Shown: piece after piece, positions 24,501 through 36,207 of the stretch | How positions within the stretch are numbered: position 1 is the first letter of the stretch | How the letters are laid out: every line of letters begins with the position of its first letter | Notes under the pieces: model-generated | Databases searched by the model: none | The model's input: only the letters and a program-made list of their open reading frames with translations | What the model was told of the DNA's origin: nothing | NCBI RefSeq assembly: GCF_025698545.1 | Contig: NC_068569.1 | Span: 8,618,001 to 8,682,000 of the forward strand | Direction of reading: 5' to 3' | Origin: Gossypium raimondii | Taxonomy: Eukaryota > Streptophyta > Magnoliopsida > Malvales > Malvaceae | DNA length: 64,000 nt | Position numbers and translations under genes: made by a program

Positions 24501-26680
24501 GATCAGTAAAGCCTCATGTGTGTACTAATACAAGTCATGTCCAAATACACATTTGGTTAATTTGATGTATTAGCACCAAGTTATGTACTAATATGTTAAA
24601 AATAGTGTCTTTTATGGGAATCAAGATATTTTCTGTGTTTATTTTATGATTTATAAAATTTAATATTTTTGAAATTAATAATTATTTCTCTTTTATTTTT
24701 AAGATTTGATTTTGAATCCTACCTTTAAATATATAATACACGTAAATGGATAGCATTAGAGTTTTAAAACAACAAATAGTTTTAACATAATTTTGGTGTT
24801 ATTTATAGTGAAAAAGTGAATGGTAAATAGGAAAGTGGAGACAAACAAAATTATAGATGCTGGGCCAAAGGAACGCTACTCGTAATATTTGGATATAGCT
24901 AGCACGGCAGTCCCACTATTTGGTAATAGTTTCCAAATGCTAATAGACACGCCTACTTGGCGACCTCACTTTGGTGGTGTCTCACCTAGGGAGGGTCATA
25001 ATAGGTTTAATTCTCTTTATTATTTTAAAAATTCAATCCAATTTTATACATATATCATTGAAGTTTAAAAAAAAAAAAAAAGAAGCTAAATATCATACAA
25101 AATCAAATGGACTAAACGATTCATTAGTTTCGTTAGATTTTTAAAATTAATGTTTTTACATAATATTTATCAATAAATATTGAGTATAATGTATTATTTA
25201 ATTTTATATTGCCTTTATATATTTGACCTCTAAATTATATATACTTATTTTCTAACTTAAATTGTTTCATTATCCATTTTGGTACCTTAAAGCTCAATCA
25301 ACCCATCACGTTATCACAGAATATGTCATATCAACAATGATGTCGCACATTCTCATTGGCCAACTTTTTTAACATTATTAGCTTTTAAGTACTAAAATGG
25401 ATAAAGAAAAAAAAGTTCAAGTACTAAAATATGATAAAAAATAATTTAAGTACTCAAATGAGAAAATAGGTGTAGTTGAAGAATCAAATAATAAACAAAG
25501 CATTTTATACTATAAAAAAGAAAAAAAAAATTTTGACCGCGCTCAAGCCTAACACTTTCAAACTGTGCTTGAAAAAGGGAAGGTGGGGCTAAACTTACTC
25601 CAACAATTGACCTTTGAATTTTTGTGAGCCCTTGTTTGTCTACATGAATCTTCATACATTATTCTTTCTCTTGTAACCTTTAATTTAAAAGTAAACAAAA
25701 AAGGTTGGATTTTAGTAAAGATAAAAAAAATGTTGCATGCCCAATTTTTCCTTTATACAAATCAATCGAGAAGAATGATCCAAAAACGACCAATGGTTCC
25801 CTTCCTTTCCCTTTGTTACAAAATGGTTGGATTTGTTTTAATAATTTCTTTTTTGTACTAAAAGTTGAAATTGATCGCCGGCATTAATATGTTTCAGCTT
25901 TTCCCAGCTCTATCAGCAATATGTATATATGCATGCATGCATGTATGTATAATCAGATGCTTTCCCATTGTGCTTCCATTCCTTTTTTCAATTTTCCTTG
26001 ATGCGTTGTTTTATTAACCTCTATCATAATAATGGTAGGGGTAATGAATAATATCCAGTTTTAATGTGGTGTTCATACATGGTTTTCAGATATGGACCTT
26101 GTATCGTTAGGGTACTTTTTCAAAGAGGTAAGTCGGTAAAGGTTAAATATTATATTATTCCTTTTTCATTTTTATTACTTGCTTACTATTAGGCTTGTCG
26201 TTTATGGTTGAGTTGAACGTGCATCGTTTTGGATGAATTATCATCTCTGTGCTCCTCTGTTTCCCGTGCAACTTGAGAATTCTCTCTTACTAAAATTTAT
26301 GACTCGGCTAAACAGAAAATAATAAAAATAACCAATGAGTGTTTTTGCAAAGTGCAAAGAATCAAGATTGCAAAACATGCAAGAAGTGAGCCGATATGAT
26401 TCCACTAAAAATTATTTGTGACTGCAGCGTAAGATCAAAGTGTAGGTCCATAAAAGACCAATAATAACATTTTAAACTGTTTTATTTGGACTACTGCTGT
26501 GTGAAGGAGCATTGCCTTCACTAGGTCGTAATTTAGTGAATCCTGCGTATATGGTCAATAATCAAAATATATAAGAATGTAAAAGACGGTTAATATTAAG
26601 TCATTTTGATGTTAGGTTTCTGCTGTATACAATGATTCAGATTATATGTTCATATCAAAATTACCCATGTATGGAAACAC

Positions 26681-27033
26681 TCACGTCTCGCAATTGGTGT
26701 TGACGGAGACAGGGAAGCCAACTTTGATGTTCCAGGCTCGAGGAATCCTGGACAAGAACCTGTCTTGGATTCCAAGTGACTTAGCGCCGACCTTCAAGCA
26801 TCGGCAAATGGCCTTTTTATCCTCCACGGATTTGACGGTCTGAGCAAGCTGCTGAAGCCCATCGCAGCATGCAGAAGAGGGCTTGGCAGCCATGTCTGTC
26901 GCAAATCCCAGGCATGCAGCTGCGTTGGCATCCACGGTGGTATATGGAACAGCTGCCTCACCACTGTTGGCAAGGAAGAAGAGGAAGGAGAGAAGAAAAA
27001 GCATGGAAAACATTCAAACAATAGGGACTTCAT
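26681..27033 (-). pseudogene. Decayed type I lipid-transfer protein, paralogue of the gene at 28227
   Basis: Near-copy of the nsLTP gene at 28227 in the opposite orientation. The ancestral ATG (27033-27031) is kept, but an 8-bp insertion after codon 5 shifts the frame. The same insertion creates a new ATG at 27013 that reopens the original frame (MFSMLFLLSFLFFLANSGEA), so a secretory signal could still be made. Two of the eight structural cysteines are gone: Cys1 is Tyr (AAVPYTT) and Cys7 is Trp (PRAWNIK). In type I nsLTPs these pair with Cys6 and Cys4, so two of the four disulfides cannot form. The splice donor GAC/GTGAGT after NTNCE remains, but I cannot find the short last exon. Probably a pseudogene; a small novel secreted peptide starting at 27013 is the alternative. 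Confidence 0.75.
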
Positions 27034-28154
27034 TGTTACCGGGTTGTCTGATGTTGAACTCAGCTGATGCAACTCAAAAGCACCTAAATAGCTGGCCTAG
27101 AACGATGGAATTGGCTTGGGCCTCGGGGTGATCATGGCATTTAAATGGGAAACAGGGAATAGCTACCTCATTTTCATGCATTGGGGAACGGCCAACGGGA
27201 GGTTTTTTTGTTTTTGTTTTTGTTTTTCCAACAACATCTGATATATATTGTCTTAACTGAATTTATGAAAAATTGTTTTGTAGCTGGTTACTTATTTAAC
27301 CATTAACTAATTAATTAATTAATATTTTTGATGCAAGTCAAGTCTTGATGAAGTATCTGATTTCTCTTTTTCTTGTGTGTGTGTAATTTAATGGTAATGG
27401 GCACAGCACAGGAACCCTTTGGAACCTATATATGTACCAATAACATTAGACATTATACTATTTGATGATAAGAAAAAACAGAAATCAAAGGCATGACACT
27501 TCTGTCGTTGGCTTTCATTCTTTAGAGTATTGGGTTGCTTCGTTTAAATGGGCTCCTGAAGTTTAGTAGTAAACTTAAAAAGGCACAGGGTAATATTATA
27601 TATATATATATATATAATACTATTAAAAAACTACCTTATATTTTAAAGTTGAATAAAAATAATACATTAAATGCGAAACCTAACAATTCTCAAAGTAGTA
27701 ATTAGATAAATATTGACCGATAAAACTATGTTTTATTCATTAATCAAACATCATTACAGAACAAATGAAGATAAGAAAATTGGACAACAACATATCAACC
27801 CAACACCTGAACCCTATACGCTGCTTTGTTTCCTTCTACTGTATGATGATGAAGCTGCATTTAGAAATCGACAGACTCATTACACAAATCAATTATAAAA
27901 TTCAAAGTATACTCCGTTATATATGTACGCCATTAGGATGATATATTGAGGCATTGTGTTGGTATATATATTCATTTATTTGTGAAAGTAAATGCATTGC
28001 ATTGCATCAACGGAAGACTGTTTCAAAGAAATTAATCTGATGGATCAATCACATCGGGAAACACAAACCTCCCGGACCCCGAAGCTCTATAATGGCATTG
28101 CCATATATAGCTTATCTCTTCCCCCTGCTTTGATTATGAATGCTCTTGATTCCC
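27034..28154. other. Bidirectional intergenic region between the two nsLTP genes
   Basis: 1.1 kb separating divergently oriented paralogues. It holds a TATA-like box for each side, a (TA)n microsatellite at 27597-27616, and a GTTTTT repeat near 27206. No gene is seen. Confidence 0.5.
27139..27146 (-). promoter_or_regulatory. TATA-like box of the decayed nsLTP copy
   Basis: ATTTAAAT lies about 105 bp upstream of the ancestral ATG in a context (CCCATTTAAATGCCATGATC) resembling the TATA region of the intact paralogue. Confidence 0.45.
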
Positions 28155-28163
28155 TATTTAAAT
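28155..28163 (+). promoter_or_regulatory. TATA-like box of the nsLTP gene
   Basis: TATTTAAAT lies 64 bp before the start codon, in a context (CCCTATTTAAATCCATCATC) shared with the minus-strand paralogue. Confidence 0.5.
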
Positions 28164-28226
28164 CCATCATCACCATTCCAATTTCATCAACCTATACCTT
28201 CCTCAGAGTTTCACCCACCAGCTACA

Positions 28227-28685
28227 ATGAAGTCCCTATTCTTTTCCATGCTTTTTCTTCTCTCATTCCTCTTCTTCCTTGCCAACAATGGTGAGGCAGC
28301 TGTTCCATGTACCACCGTGGATGCCAATGCAGCTGCATGCCTGGGATTTGCGACAGGCATGGCTGCCAAACCCTCTGATGCATGCTGCAATGGACTTCGG
28401 CAGCTTGCTCAGACCGTCAAGTCCGTGGACGATAAAAAGGCCATTTGCCGATGCTTGAAGGTCGGCGCTAAGTCTCTTGGAATTCAGGATAGGTTCTTGT
28501 CCATGATCCCTCAAGCCTGCAACATCAAAGTTGACTTCCCTGTCTCCGTCAACACCAATTGCGAGACGTGAGTGTTTCCATATATATACGTTTCTCAATA
28601 ATCATATATCGCATAGCATGTAAGACTTAATATTGTTACTCAAAATTTCACTATTTTTATTGAATATGTATGCAGGATCCACTAA
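28227..28685 (+). CDS. Non-specific lipid-transfer protein, type I
   Basis: 116-residue secreted protein read from exons 28227-28567 and 28676-28685. The 108-bp intron (GTGAGT ... GCAG) lies just after the last cysteine, a usual nsLTP position. Reading through without splicing would end two codons earlier. Residues 1-25 are a signal peptide (hydrophobic LLSFLFFLA core, cleavage probably after GEAA). Cysteines 28, 38, 53, 54, 74, 76, 98 and 112 give C-X9-C-X14-CC-X19-C-X-C-X21-C-X13-C, the type I nsLTP spacing. The mature 9-kDa four-helix fold has a tunnel for acyl lipids. Such proteins are exported to the apoplast and serve in cuticle, defence or reproductive tissues; the role of this one is unknown. 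ATG 28227 was chosen over the longer frame from 28140 because it directly precedes the signal peptide. Confidence 0.93.
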
Positions 28686-29668
28686 ATTACGGTGGAGATG
28701 GAACATGCAATGATCGTTGAAGATGCCCAGTAGGTAGATATAGAGTTTAGTGTTGCCTGAAATAAAACTGGTTAAGAGTGTTGGTCCTTTTGTAGACCGG
28801 AGCTTTGGCTTAACCAAATATCGATAATGTTGGATTCATGTATTCACAAGTAGTTTAATCAATTAATGGAATTGCGTTGAGTTGTTCTAATCAAGTGTTC
28901 GTGCTTTTTCGCCCTACCAACTTCGCTAATTAGTAGCAAAGAGAAATTAATTTAATATCCCCGCAACTGTTCATAACTTACAACAATATTTATGTCAGAA
29001 TCTGCTCAATTTGGTTACTAATTAAAACTAAAATCTAAATACATTATAAAGCATGTATATTTTAATGCATTATACATAACCAATTTCTATTGGTTGTATT
29101 TGATCATCATACGAAACAAAGTAAATGCATAAATGCACCCAAAAAAAAAAAGTTTAAATACAAAATTAAATTCATAAAATTCTCCGTTGATTTTTATAGC
29201 AGGCAGACATGCATTTTCATATTTTGTCTTAATATTAGAGTGCTTCGTTGAGTCATCATGTTTCAATTAGATGGATTTTTCGTTATGTTTCACTAATTGA
29301 ATTAATCTTAATTGATTAAGTGAGCCAATTTTAATTAATTGACCTCCTTGAGCTATTATTTACACATTGCTCACCAGCTTATATGCATGACTTGTGACAA
29401 ATGCCTATGTTTACCTCTTTGCTACATCTCTATTTGTTTTGAAATTATTTTACATCCTACTCGTAATGTCAATTTTATACTAGTTGTACCCTTCATTTTT
29501 AACTAATTTAGTAAAAATTATCCACAAACATTAACAAAATAACATGTTTTACATATAAAAAGTGTTGTTGTTTCATTAAATGATCTACCAAGCACACACA
29601 TAAATGGGAGCAGGGTGAATTCCCAAAAATAAGGATTTGATAAGTTCAAATTCTACAAATTATTTTGT
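28686..29668. other. nsLTP 3' UTR and intergenic DNA
   Basis: No gene is seen. The sequence is AT-rich and leads into the start of the large duplicated segment. Confidence 0.5.
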
Positions 29669-30615
29669 TTACAATAAATAATTTCCAATATTAGTATTGT
29701 CAAATATGCAAGGCAAAAAATCTATCCAATCTCTCTCAATTTTGAAATTAAGTAAATTGACACCTCTCAAATAAAAAATAAAGCAATATAATCAGTGCTA
29801 ATTTTTAGGGTAATAACTATAAGTAACATGATAACAATTTTACGTGGCAAAATAAAATAAAATAAAATCAAAACTTATTTTAACAGGTCCCTTCATATTT
29901 CTCCATATAATTTCAATTTAAAATCTTACTCTAAACATGGTGGACCCTTACACACTGTTTCATTAGAATAGCCATTTTCCCTTATTCTTGGATCAACAAT
30001 GAAGCTTGAATTTGATTCAGCAATGAATTATTCAACAAAATCCTATTTCTTTCCTATTTTTCAAATTTACCAAATCATCATTCAATGGAATGTACTAAGA
30101 ACAGTTTATTCATCAATGGAAGTAATAGCAACATTTTGCTTTACACAATTTCACCCTATATCTTGTTAATTTTACTCATCATTTTCTTCTTCCTTCCTTG
30201 CATCAATTTTTTGAATTTGAAAAATAAAACTAGAATCGAATTATGTTGCCTCTTCTTTTTATCTTTAATTTAACACATCATTCTTTTCTCCTTTCCATCA
30301 ATTTTCAAAAAAAAAAAAACCATTTCCAACAATAGATATGTAAAATGAATCTAGAGAGGGAGTTTTCGTACTCATTTTTTAACAGATAACTTAAAAATAA
30401 GGGGACCACAAGAAAATGAGAAAATAGTTTTAATATGAAGCATTTGTCGCAATTGAAATGATGGATGATGGTGTCATTGATGACTAGTTATTGTAATTGG
30501 ATTTGAATCATGGAAAGGATTAAATGGAGAAAATGAGTCGTTAAAAGAGAGATAAAATAGTTTGGGGAGAAAAATAGATAAGAGGAAAAAAATGCAATTA
30601 AAACAATGGTAGAAG

Positions 30616-30668
<53 letters not shown>

Positions 30669-32279
30669 GGATCCTCACTTATGAATTTTAAGAAAAATTA
30701 AGATGGGAAAAAAAAGAATTAAATGATGATTTTGGTTTTGATGAGCACTCACATAATTCAGGATAAGTCATCACCAAGAACAACAACGGAGGCAATAGAG
30801 TTTGTTGTCAGAATCTGAAAATTACAATACTGAGAGGAAACAAGAGTTCAAAATGAATTAAAAAAAACAAAATAGATACAATATAACATTTAATAATTAT
30901 TATCTTATATAATGTTCAATAGGTATTAATATTGTATATTAACACAAAGATAAATAATATGCTTTTATATAATTTTATCAAAATATTTATATAATTAATA
31001 TTGAAAATAAATAAATAATAATATATAAATTATTCTGTTAATTATATTTTATTTTAGTAATGATTTAATTTAATGCAAAATATAATATAATATAAATATT
31101 TTTACAATGTATTAATAATATATAAAATCTTTTTATTTCTAAAGATAAAATTATCATTTGTGATCTATTACTTATCTATTCTTTATTATTATTCTATCCT
31201 ATCAAATACTATAATAATAGTATTAGTTTATTTTACTCCTTTATTCTATTTCTATCGAATAGCTATTCAACGAATCAAATTACATAATTCTATTATTCTC
31301 TAAGTTATTCCAGCCATCTAATTAATAGCTTATTCTATTCCAGCCAACTGCATGACATTCATACTGACTGAGGATTAAAAAAACAAAAAACGTTAGCACA
31401 GTATTTTGCAGGTAGTTGAAATGGTAGGAAAATTTCATTTGTAAACCTGTCTAACTAAAGGTTTAGTTTTACATATTATTATGTGATCCTTGAACATAAG
31501 AATATTTGTCACTGGGAATACTGAGATTAAGTTTTGGGGTTCTAATATAATTTTAAAAATTTTAGTAGTTTAATGAATTTTTTAAATGGGGTCTAATTAA
31601 AATTTTATTTTTAAGATTAATGAGAATTTTAAATATTTTAAAGTAACTTAATTAAAATTTTTAAAATAAATTAAAAATTATAATGAAAATTTTTAAAAAT
31701 TTAATAGGATTTAATTAATATTTATTTTTATTTTTTAGAGTTGGTATTTTCTTTTCTTTTCAATATTGTTTAGTTATTTAGTCTTTTGTTGAGGTTGATT
31801 AAAGGGCAATGGGTGGTGGGTAAATAAGTTAGCGGGGTAAGAATGTAATTTGTGTTTTTCTATTTTGTTGAAATAATATTTTGAAATTAAATTACATGAA
31901 GGAATAGAAATTTGACAGTTGGAAATAAGGTTTTTTTTCTTTTGCCACAAATGAGGATTTTAGATGGAAAACGTCTTATTTAATGTCTTTTATTGCTTAG
32001 TTTTGAAAATGAGAAGATTAAATTATTCTAATATTTGGAGAGAGGGATTAATTTGTTCAAATTTGGAAATGAGAGGGACTGAAGGAGTTGTTTTTGGGGC
32101 ACAGATAATCAAATATTATCCGTACGAGTAATAGTAACCGATAAAAGAATGCTCCTAGTCCTAAAAAAAGAACAAGAACCCCTAAACACTTACTGGAAGA
32201 GGGAAAAACAGGCAGGCAGCCAAGCAAGCATACGAATGTTTGTGTAAACATATAGAAAATATATCACACATACTGAGTG
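29669..32279. other. Upstream region of TWINKLE copy 1
   Basis: AT-rich promoter-side sequence shared with copy 2, including the (AT)23 repeat at 30619-30664. Apart from the presumed promoter near 32100-32279, no gene is seen. A 60-codon frame near 30085 (repeated near 43539) is hydrophobic and low in complexity, and its C-terminus differs between copies. Confidence 0.5.
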
Positions 32280-35200
32280 ATGCTGCGTCTTCCTTTCCAC
32301 AATCAACGCTTCCATCTCCTCCTTCGCAATCTCTCCTCCTTTGCCTCTAAAACTACCATTTTCATGACCTCCAAACACTTCCTCCCTTCCCCTCTGCCGC
32401 CTCAAACCCTTTCTCCTAAACACTTCTCCACCCCCTCGAAACGCCTCCTTCCCTCTTTTCCTTCCAAACCCATCCCCAAAAACCATTCTCTCTCGCTCAG
32501 GACTAATGGGTTTTATTCTCTTCCTTCTCCCAGTGTTTCTTCTCCCTCTCCAGGTACTTTTTATTTTCTGTAAATACAGGGAAAAAAAGGCTGTTGCTTG
32601 GTTGTTTATTCAGTTATTTTTCTTTTTTTTTCTTGAAAAAGCCAAATAACAGAAGATGTATTTATGTGTCTATGCGTGCTGACACTTATATAGGTGCATT
32701 CAATTGTACTTATTGGAAGGCTTACCAGAATTCCTTTTGTTTATCTCTAAACTTATTCTCAAGACGTGGAAGACCAGCCCTCGGATACGCGTAGCTTGCA
32801 GATTTTGAATCATAAACTAAAGCAGCTTGGCATCGATATTACTGAGTGTGTTGCTGGGCGTGAAAACCGCTTAATGTGTCCCTCGGTATTTTCTTTTAAC
32901 AATATTGTCAGCTTTGCTGCATTTCCACATTAGTTTGATTAAGTTTTGCCAATCTAATTGAGCTAGTTTGCTATTACACAGTCCCACTTCTTGGTAGTTG
33001 TAATCCAGATGATATGTCAGAGATACCAGACTATAATTGGCTTAATCAAAATCTTGCCTTTGATGGATATTTGATTGTTTTTAGAAAAGATGTGCTTAGA
33101 AACCAAGCAAAACATGCACATATTATGGTAAATTTGAATGTAAATAAAAGTTTTTGGTAAATAGAGCTAATTGAAGAGTCAAAACTATTGACAGACATTA
33201 GTGCACTTCAGCAACAGAAGTAATGGGCAGTTATGCCTTTCGACATGTAGTGCTCCTTGAATATTCATAGATGGATGGATTCTTTCTTTTGAAAAGTTAA
33301 AGATTTTTTATTTTATTTAAGTACATGATATATTAGTCTTTCTGAAAATGCTGGAAGAAAACAAAGCATTTAAAACAAATTGCCGACTGGTTTGTTACAC
33401 ATGGAATTAGTCAGCTCAAGGAATTTCCTACAGGAATATATTATTGTGAACATAAATGAGTTCCCTGATAAACTAGAAGATAAAATAACTTCAAAGCTTT
33501 TTGGTATTTATTATTATGGTAGATGGTCTTTTAAACATCTTTTTACAAAAGAAAATCTTTGCTACAAGTTAAAAGGATAAACCTTTTAAACGGAAAGAAA
33601 AAGAATCTGTGATAATAAAAGAAGAAAAAGAAAACGAATAAAAAACAAGAAAAAAAATCAGAAATAGACAATGTACCCATGATATATAAACTGAAACAAG
33701 GTGATCAACTAATGTTAGAAACAATATTATAAATGCTGGCTGAAGAAAGTAGAAGTAATTAAGAGATATGTCACTTTTTATATCCTGTCTCTCCAACAAA
33801 ATTTACATCCTACAGCCTATTCCAACTTAGTAATTTGCCTAATCAAAATATGCTCCTGCATGAAAATCATTCAGATGGCTAAGTTTGTTTCAGGTATTGT
33901 TTTTTGTTCTCTTTCTCTAAGTTGATATTCTTGTATGATAGTGCAATGGTGGTAAATCAGGGGAACTTAGCTTATCTCTTTTCATCAACCTACATGGGTA
34001 TGCTACATCTTAATCTTTCTCTTTGAACTATTTCTTTTTAATTCTAGAGGGTCACCAAACCATAGTGTTGATATATCTAATTTATAGGTATTCAGCTTCA
34101 TGGCTGTGTTTTCGAGCGAAATGTGGGTGGAAAGGCTACAAAAAAGTAATTTGTTTCTACTCTCAGATTGATTTAGCAGTTTTTATGTGTCTATATGAAA
34201 TATAAGTGTCTCTCTTATTGCCCTTTGGTTTTAAGCCGCTGCAGATGGCAAGCCATCAATTGAAAATCTCGGTCGAGTTAACAAAGTTAAGTTCAAAAGG
34301 CAAATCACAGTGGAGAGTTTGCAATTAGAACCACTATGTAATCAGGTTGCTAATTTCTCCCTTTTCTATAGTTTGTTCACTGAGGTTATATTGATTTAGA
34401 TGTCAGTAACGTCTTTGCTCCATCTTACATGCAGTTAGGCTTGTAGCTTTTCCATTCAGCATTTAAGCTTGTTTATTCCTAGTGCAGAGTAATAGATTTT
34501 TTTTTTTTTTTGGTGCTGTTGAGTTTATTCTTACAATTCCTTTATCAATACAAAATTTCCAATAGTTAGATGTACCTAAAATAACTAGTTTATTTTTCAT
34601 TTTGTTTTTCTTAAATGCCTTTTGAGCTTTTCATGAAGAAACAAATTACTACAAATTTTACTTCAAACTACTTTGCTTACAGTATGAACCCCATGTCATA
34701 TGTTTACTGCACATGTGAATTGCAGTTCTCAATCTAAAGACAATATTTCTGTTATGATTAAGCTGCTAAAAGGCCTGTTAAACCTGTGTATCAACAACTC
34801 CTGCTATTGTCTTTTTTTTTTTTTTTTTTGAAAAACTGTGGTTGGGAAGATGAAGAGAAGAGTTGATATGATGCACCTAAGCCATAAACCCTCTGCCCTA
34901 TATAATCTCAAACAGAATTTGAAAAAGAAATAGGAAACATTGCTTTTGCCCTGTCATCGTTCACTTGACAAGTGTGATATTTTACAGTACTGCTTAAACA
35001 TAAATTTGTGCAAATATGCCTACTAGTTCTGTGTTTGTTTCTGTCAAGCCGTCACTCTATTGGAAGGTAGCGTGCTAGGCATCTGAATCTTCATTCTATC
35101 CATCAATTATCAGAAAAGCTAAATGTTTCTCAACATTATTTAAATTGATAAATGAAACAGAAAATGTTGATGTGTTGCTTGAATTCAAAATGCTAATGTT

Positions 35201-35671
35201 CAGTTGCATTGTAAGATAAACTTCTTGGTTTACTTGTCAGCATTCTTTCTTCTGGTTTAAGTTCCAATTTAGCGAATTGTGATTCTTTGACTGGGTTATC
35301 CATGTACAATTAATTGCTGCAATGCATGAACCTTAGTTAATATATATAATTTTTGCTCTTGTTTCAGCTCACTGCTTATTTCGCAGAGCGAATGATATCT
35401 TCAGAAACACTAAAGAGAAATGCTATAATGCAAAAAAGGAGTGGTAATAAGGTAATTATCAATCTTTTTTCTTGTAAGTATAAGCTTAGGGTGCTGACTA
35501 CACGGAGTAAGTCTTAACTTGTAGCTTTCAGTGTGCTTTTGAGATAGATTCTGCGCAGGAAGTACTTTTGTTGCATACCCTATGGTTGTCCCAAAGTCCA
35601 CCCTTCTTCGGTAATTTCAGGTTTACTTCTAAAACAAAGTACAATTTGAACACATTGATTGGTTTAAAACG

Positions 35672-36207
35672 GGTCAAATTTTGCTATCAGACCTTGTACT
35701 TTGTGTAAGTTGTGTATTTAGTACCTGTCCTTTAATTTAATCAATTTTAGACCCTGTACTTCTCGAGTTTTGAAATTTTAGTCCTAACCCAATGGTAACA
35801 ATTAAGTCTGTTTGGTTAAATTATGTCATTAGTCCCGTATTATGCGTGAACTTTTAGATTTAGTCCATGTTCACCAATTGGGTCATTCTTAGTGGCTATT
35901 TTTTTTTTAATTTCAAAGTTTCACTCTTAATACAAATGATAGTCGTTAAATCTATTAAATGATTTTTTGTGAGTAATATATGAAAATAACAAAAAGAAAA
36001 ATATGGCATTACACATGTGATAATATGTTTGACACATCAAAATTTTAAAATAATAGAACTTAGCTTAATGAATTTAATAGCTATCATTTGGTTACAACTA
36101 AAATTTTCAAGTTCTAAAACTACAGGGACTGAAAATGACCAAATTAAAGTATAGGTACTAAATCTACAACTTACTCAAAGTACAGGGTCTAATAGCCGTA
36201 TTTGACC
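35672..36207. mobile_element. TIR element in TWINKLE-copy-1 intron (pre-duplication)
   Basis: The left end GGTCAAATTTTGCTATCAGA and the reverse complement of the right end (GGTCAAATACGGCTATTAGA) match imperfectly for about 85 bp, through CCTTGTACTTTGTGTAAGTT. Flanks GTTTAAAAC and ATTAAAAAG may be a decayed 9-bp target duplication, suggesting MULE-like. The same insertion is at 48962-49494, so it predates the segmental duplication. Confidence 0.65.

Larger units (their letters stand above)
17080..26680. other. Long gene-poor intergenic region
   Basis: 9.6 kb with no gene I can support. 17080-17400 is the probable WRKY leader: CT-rich on the plus strand, with TATAAAAA on the minus strand near 17400. 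18060-18450 is less AT-rich and may be a decayed exon or transposon piece. It also contains the SINE-like copy at 19452-19582, an ATT microsatellite, a hAT-like MITE at 21320-21580, and GC-richer patches at 22700-22830 and 24860-25000 that look repeat-derived but have no defined ends. Open frames at 22424 and 23266 lack any family feature. Confidence 0.5.

Noticed and set aside
30085..30273. Small hydrophobic frame repeated at 43539-43721
   Set aside because: Repeated only because it lies in the duplicated block. An indel changes its C-terminus between copies, and it has no start context or family feature.
32190..32486. Minus-strand frame of 98 codons opposite TWINKLE exon 1 (and 151 codons at 45527-45982)
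   Set aside because: It is the antisense shadow of the Ser/Pro-rich transit-peptide exon; its basic Gly/Arg composition just mirrors that exon, and it differs in length between the copies.
35041..35100. Candidate tRNA-like sequence in a TWINKLE intron
   Set aside because: No T-loop GTTCGA motif and no cloverleaf that I could fold.
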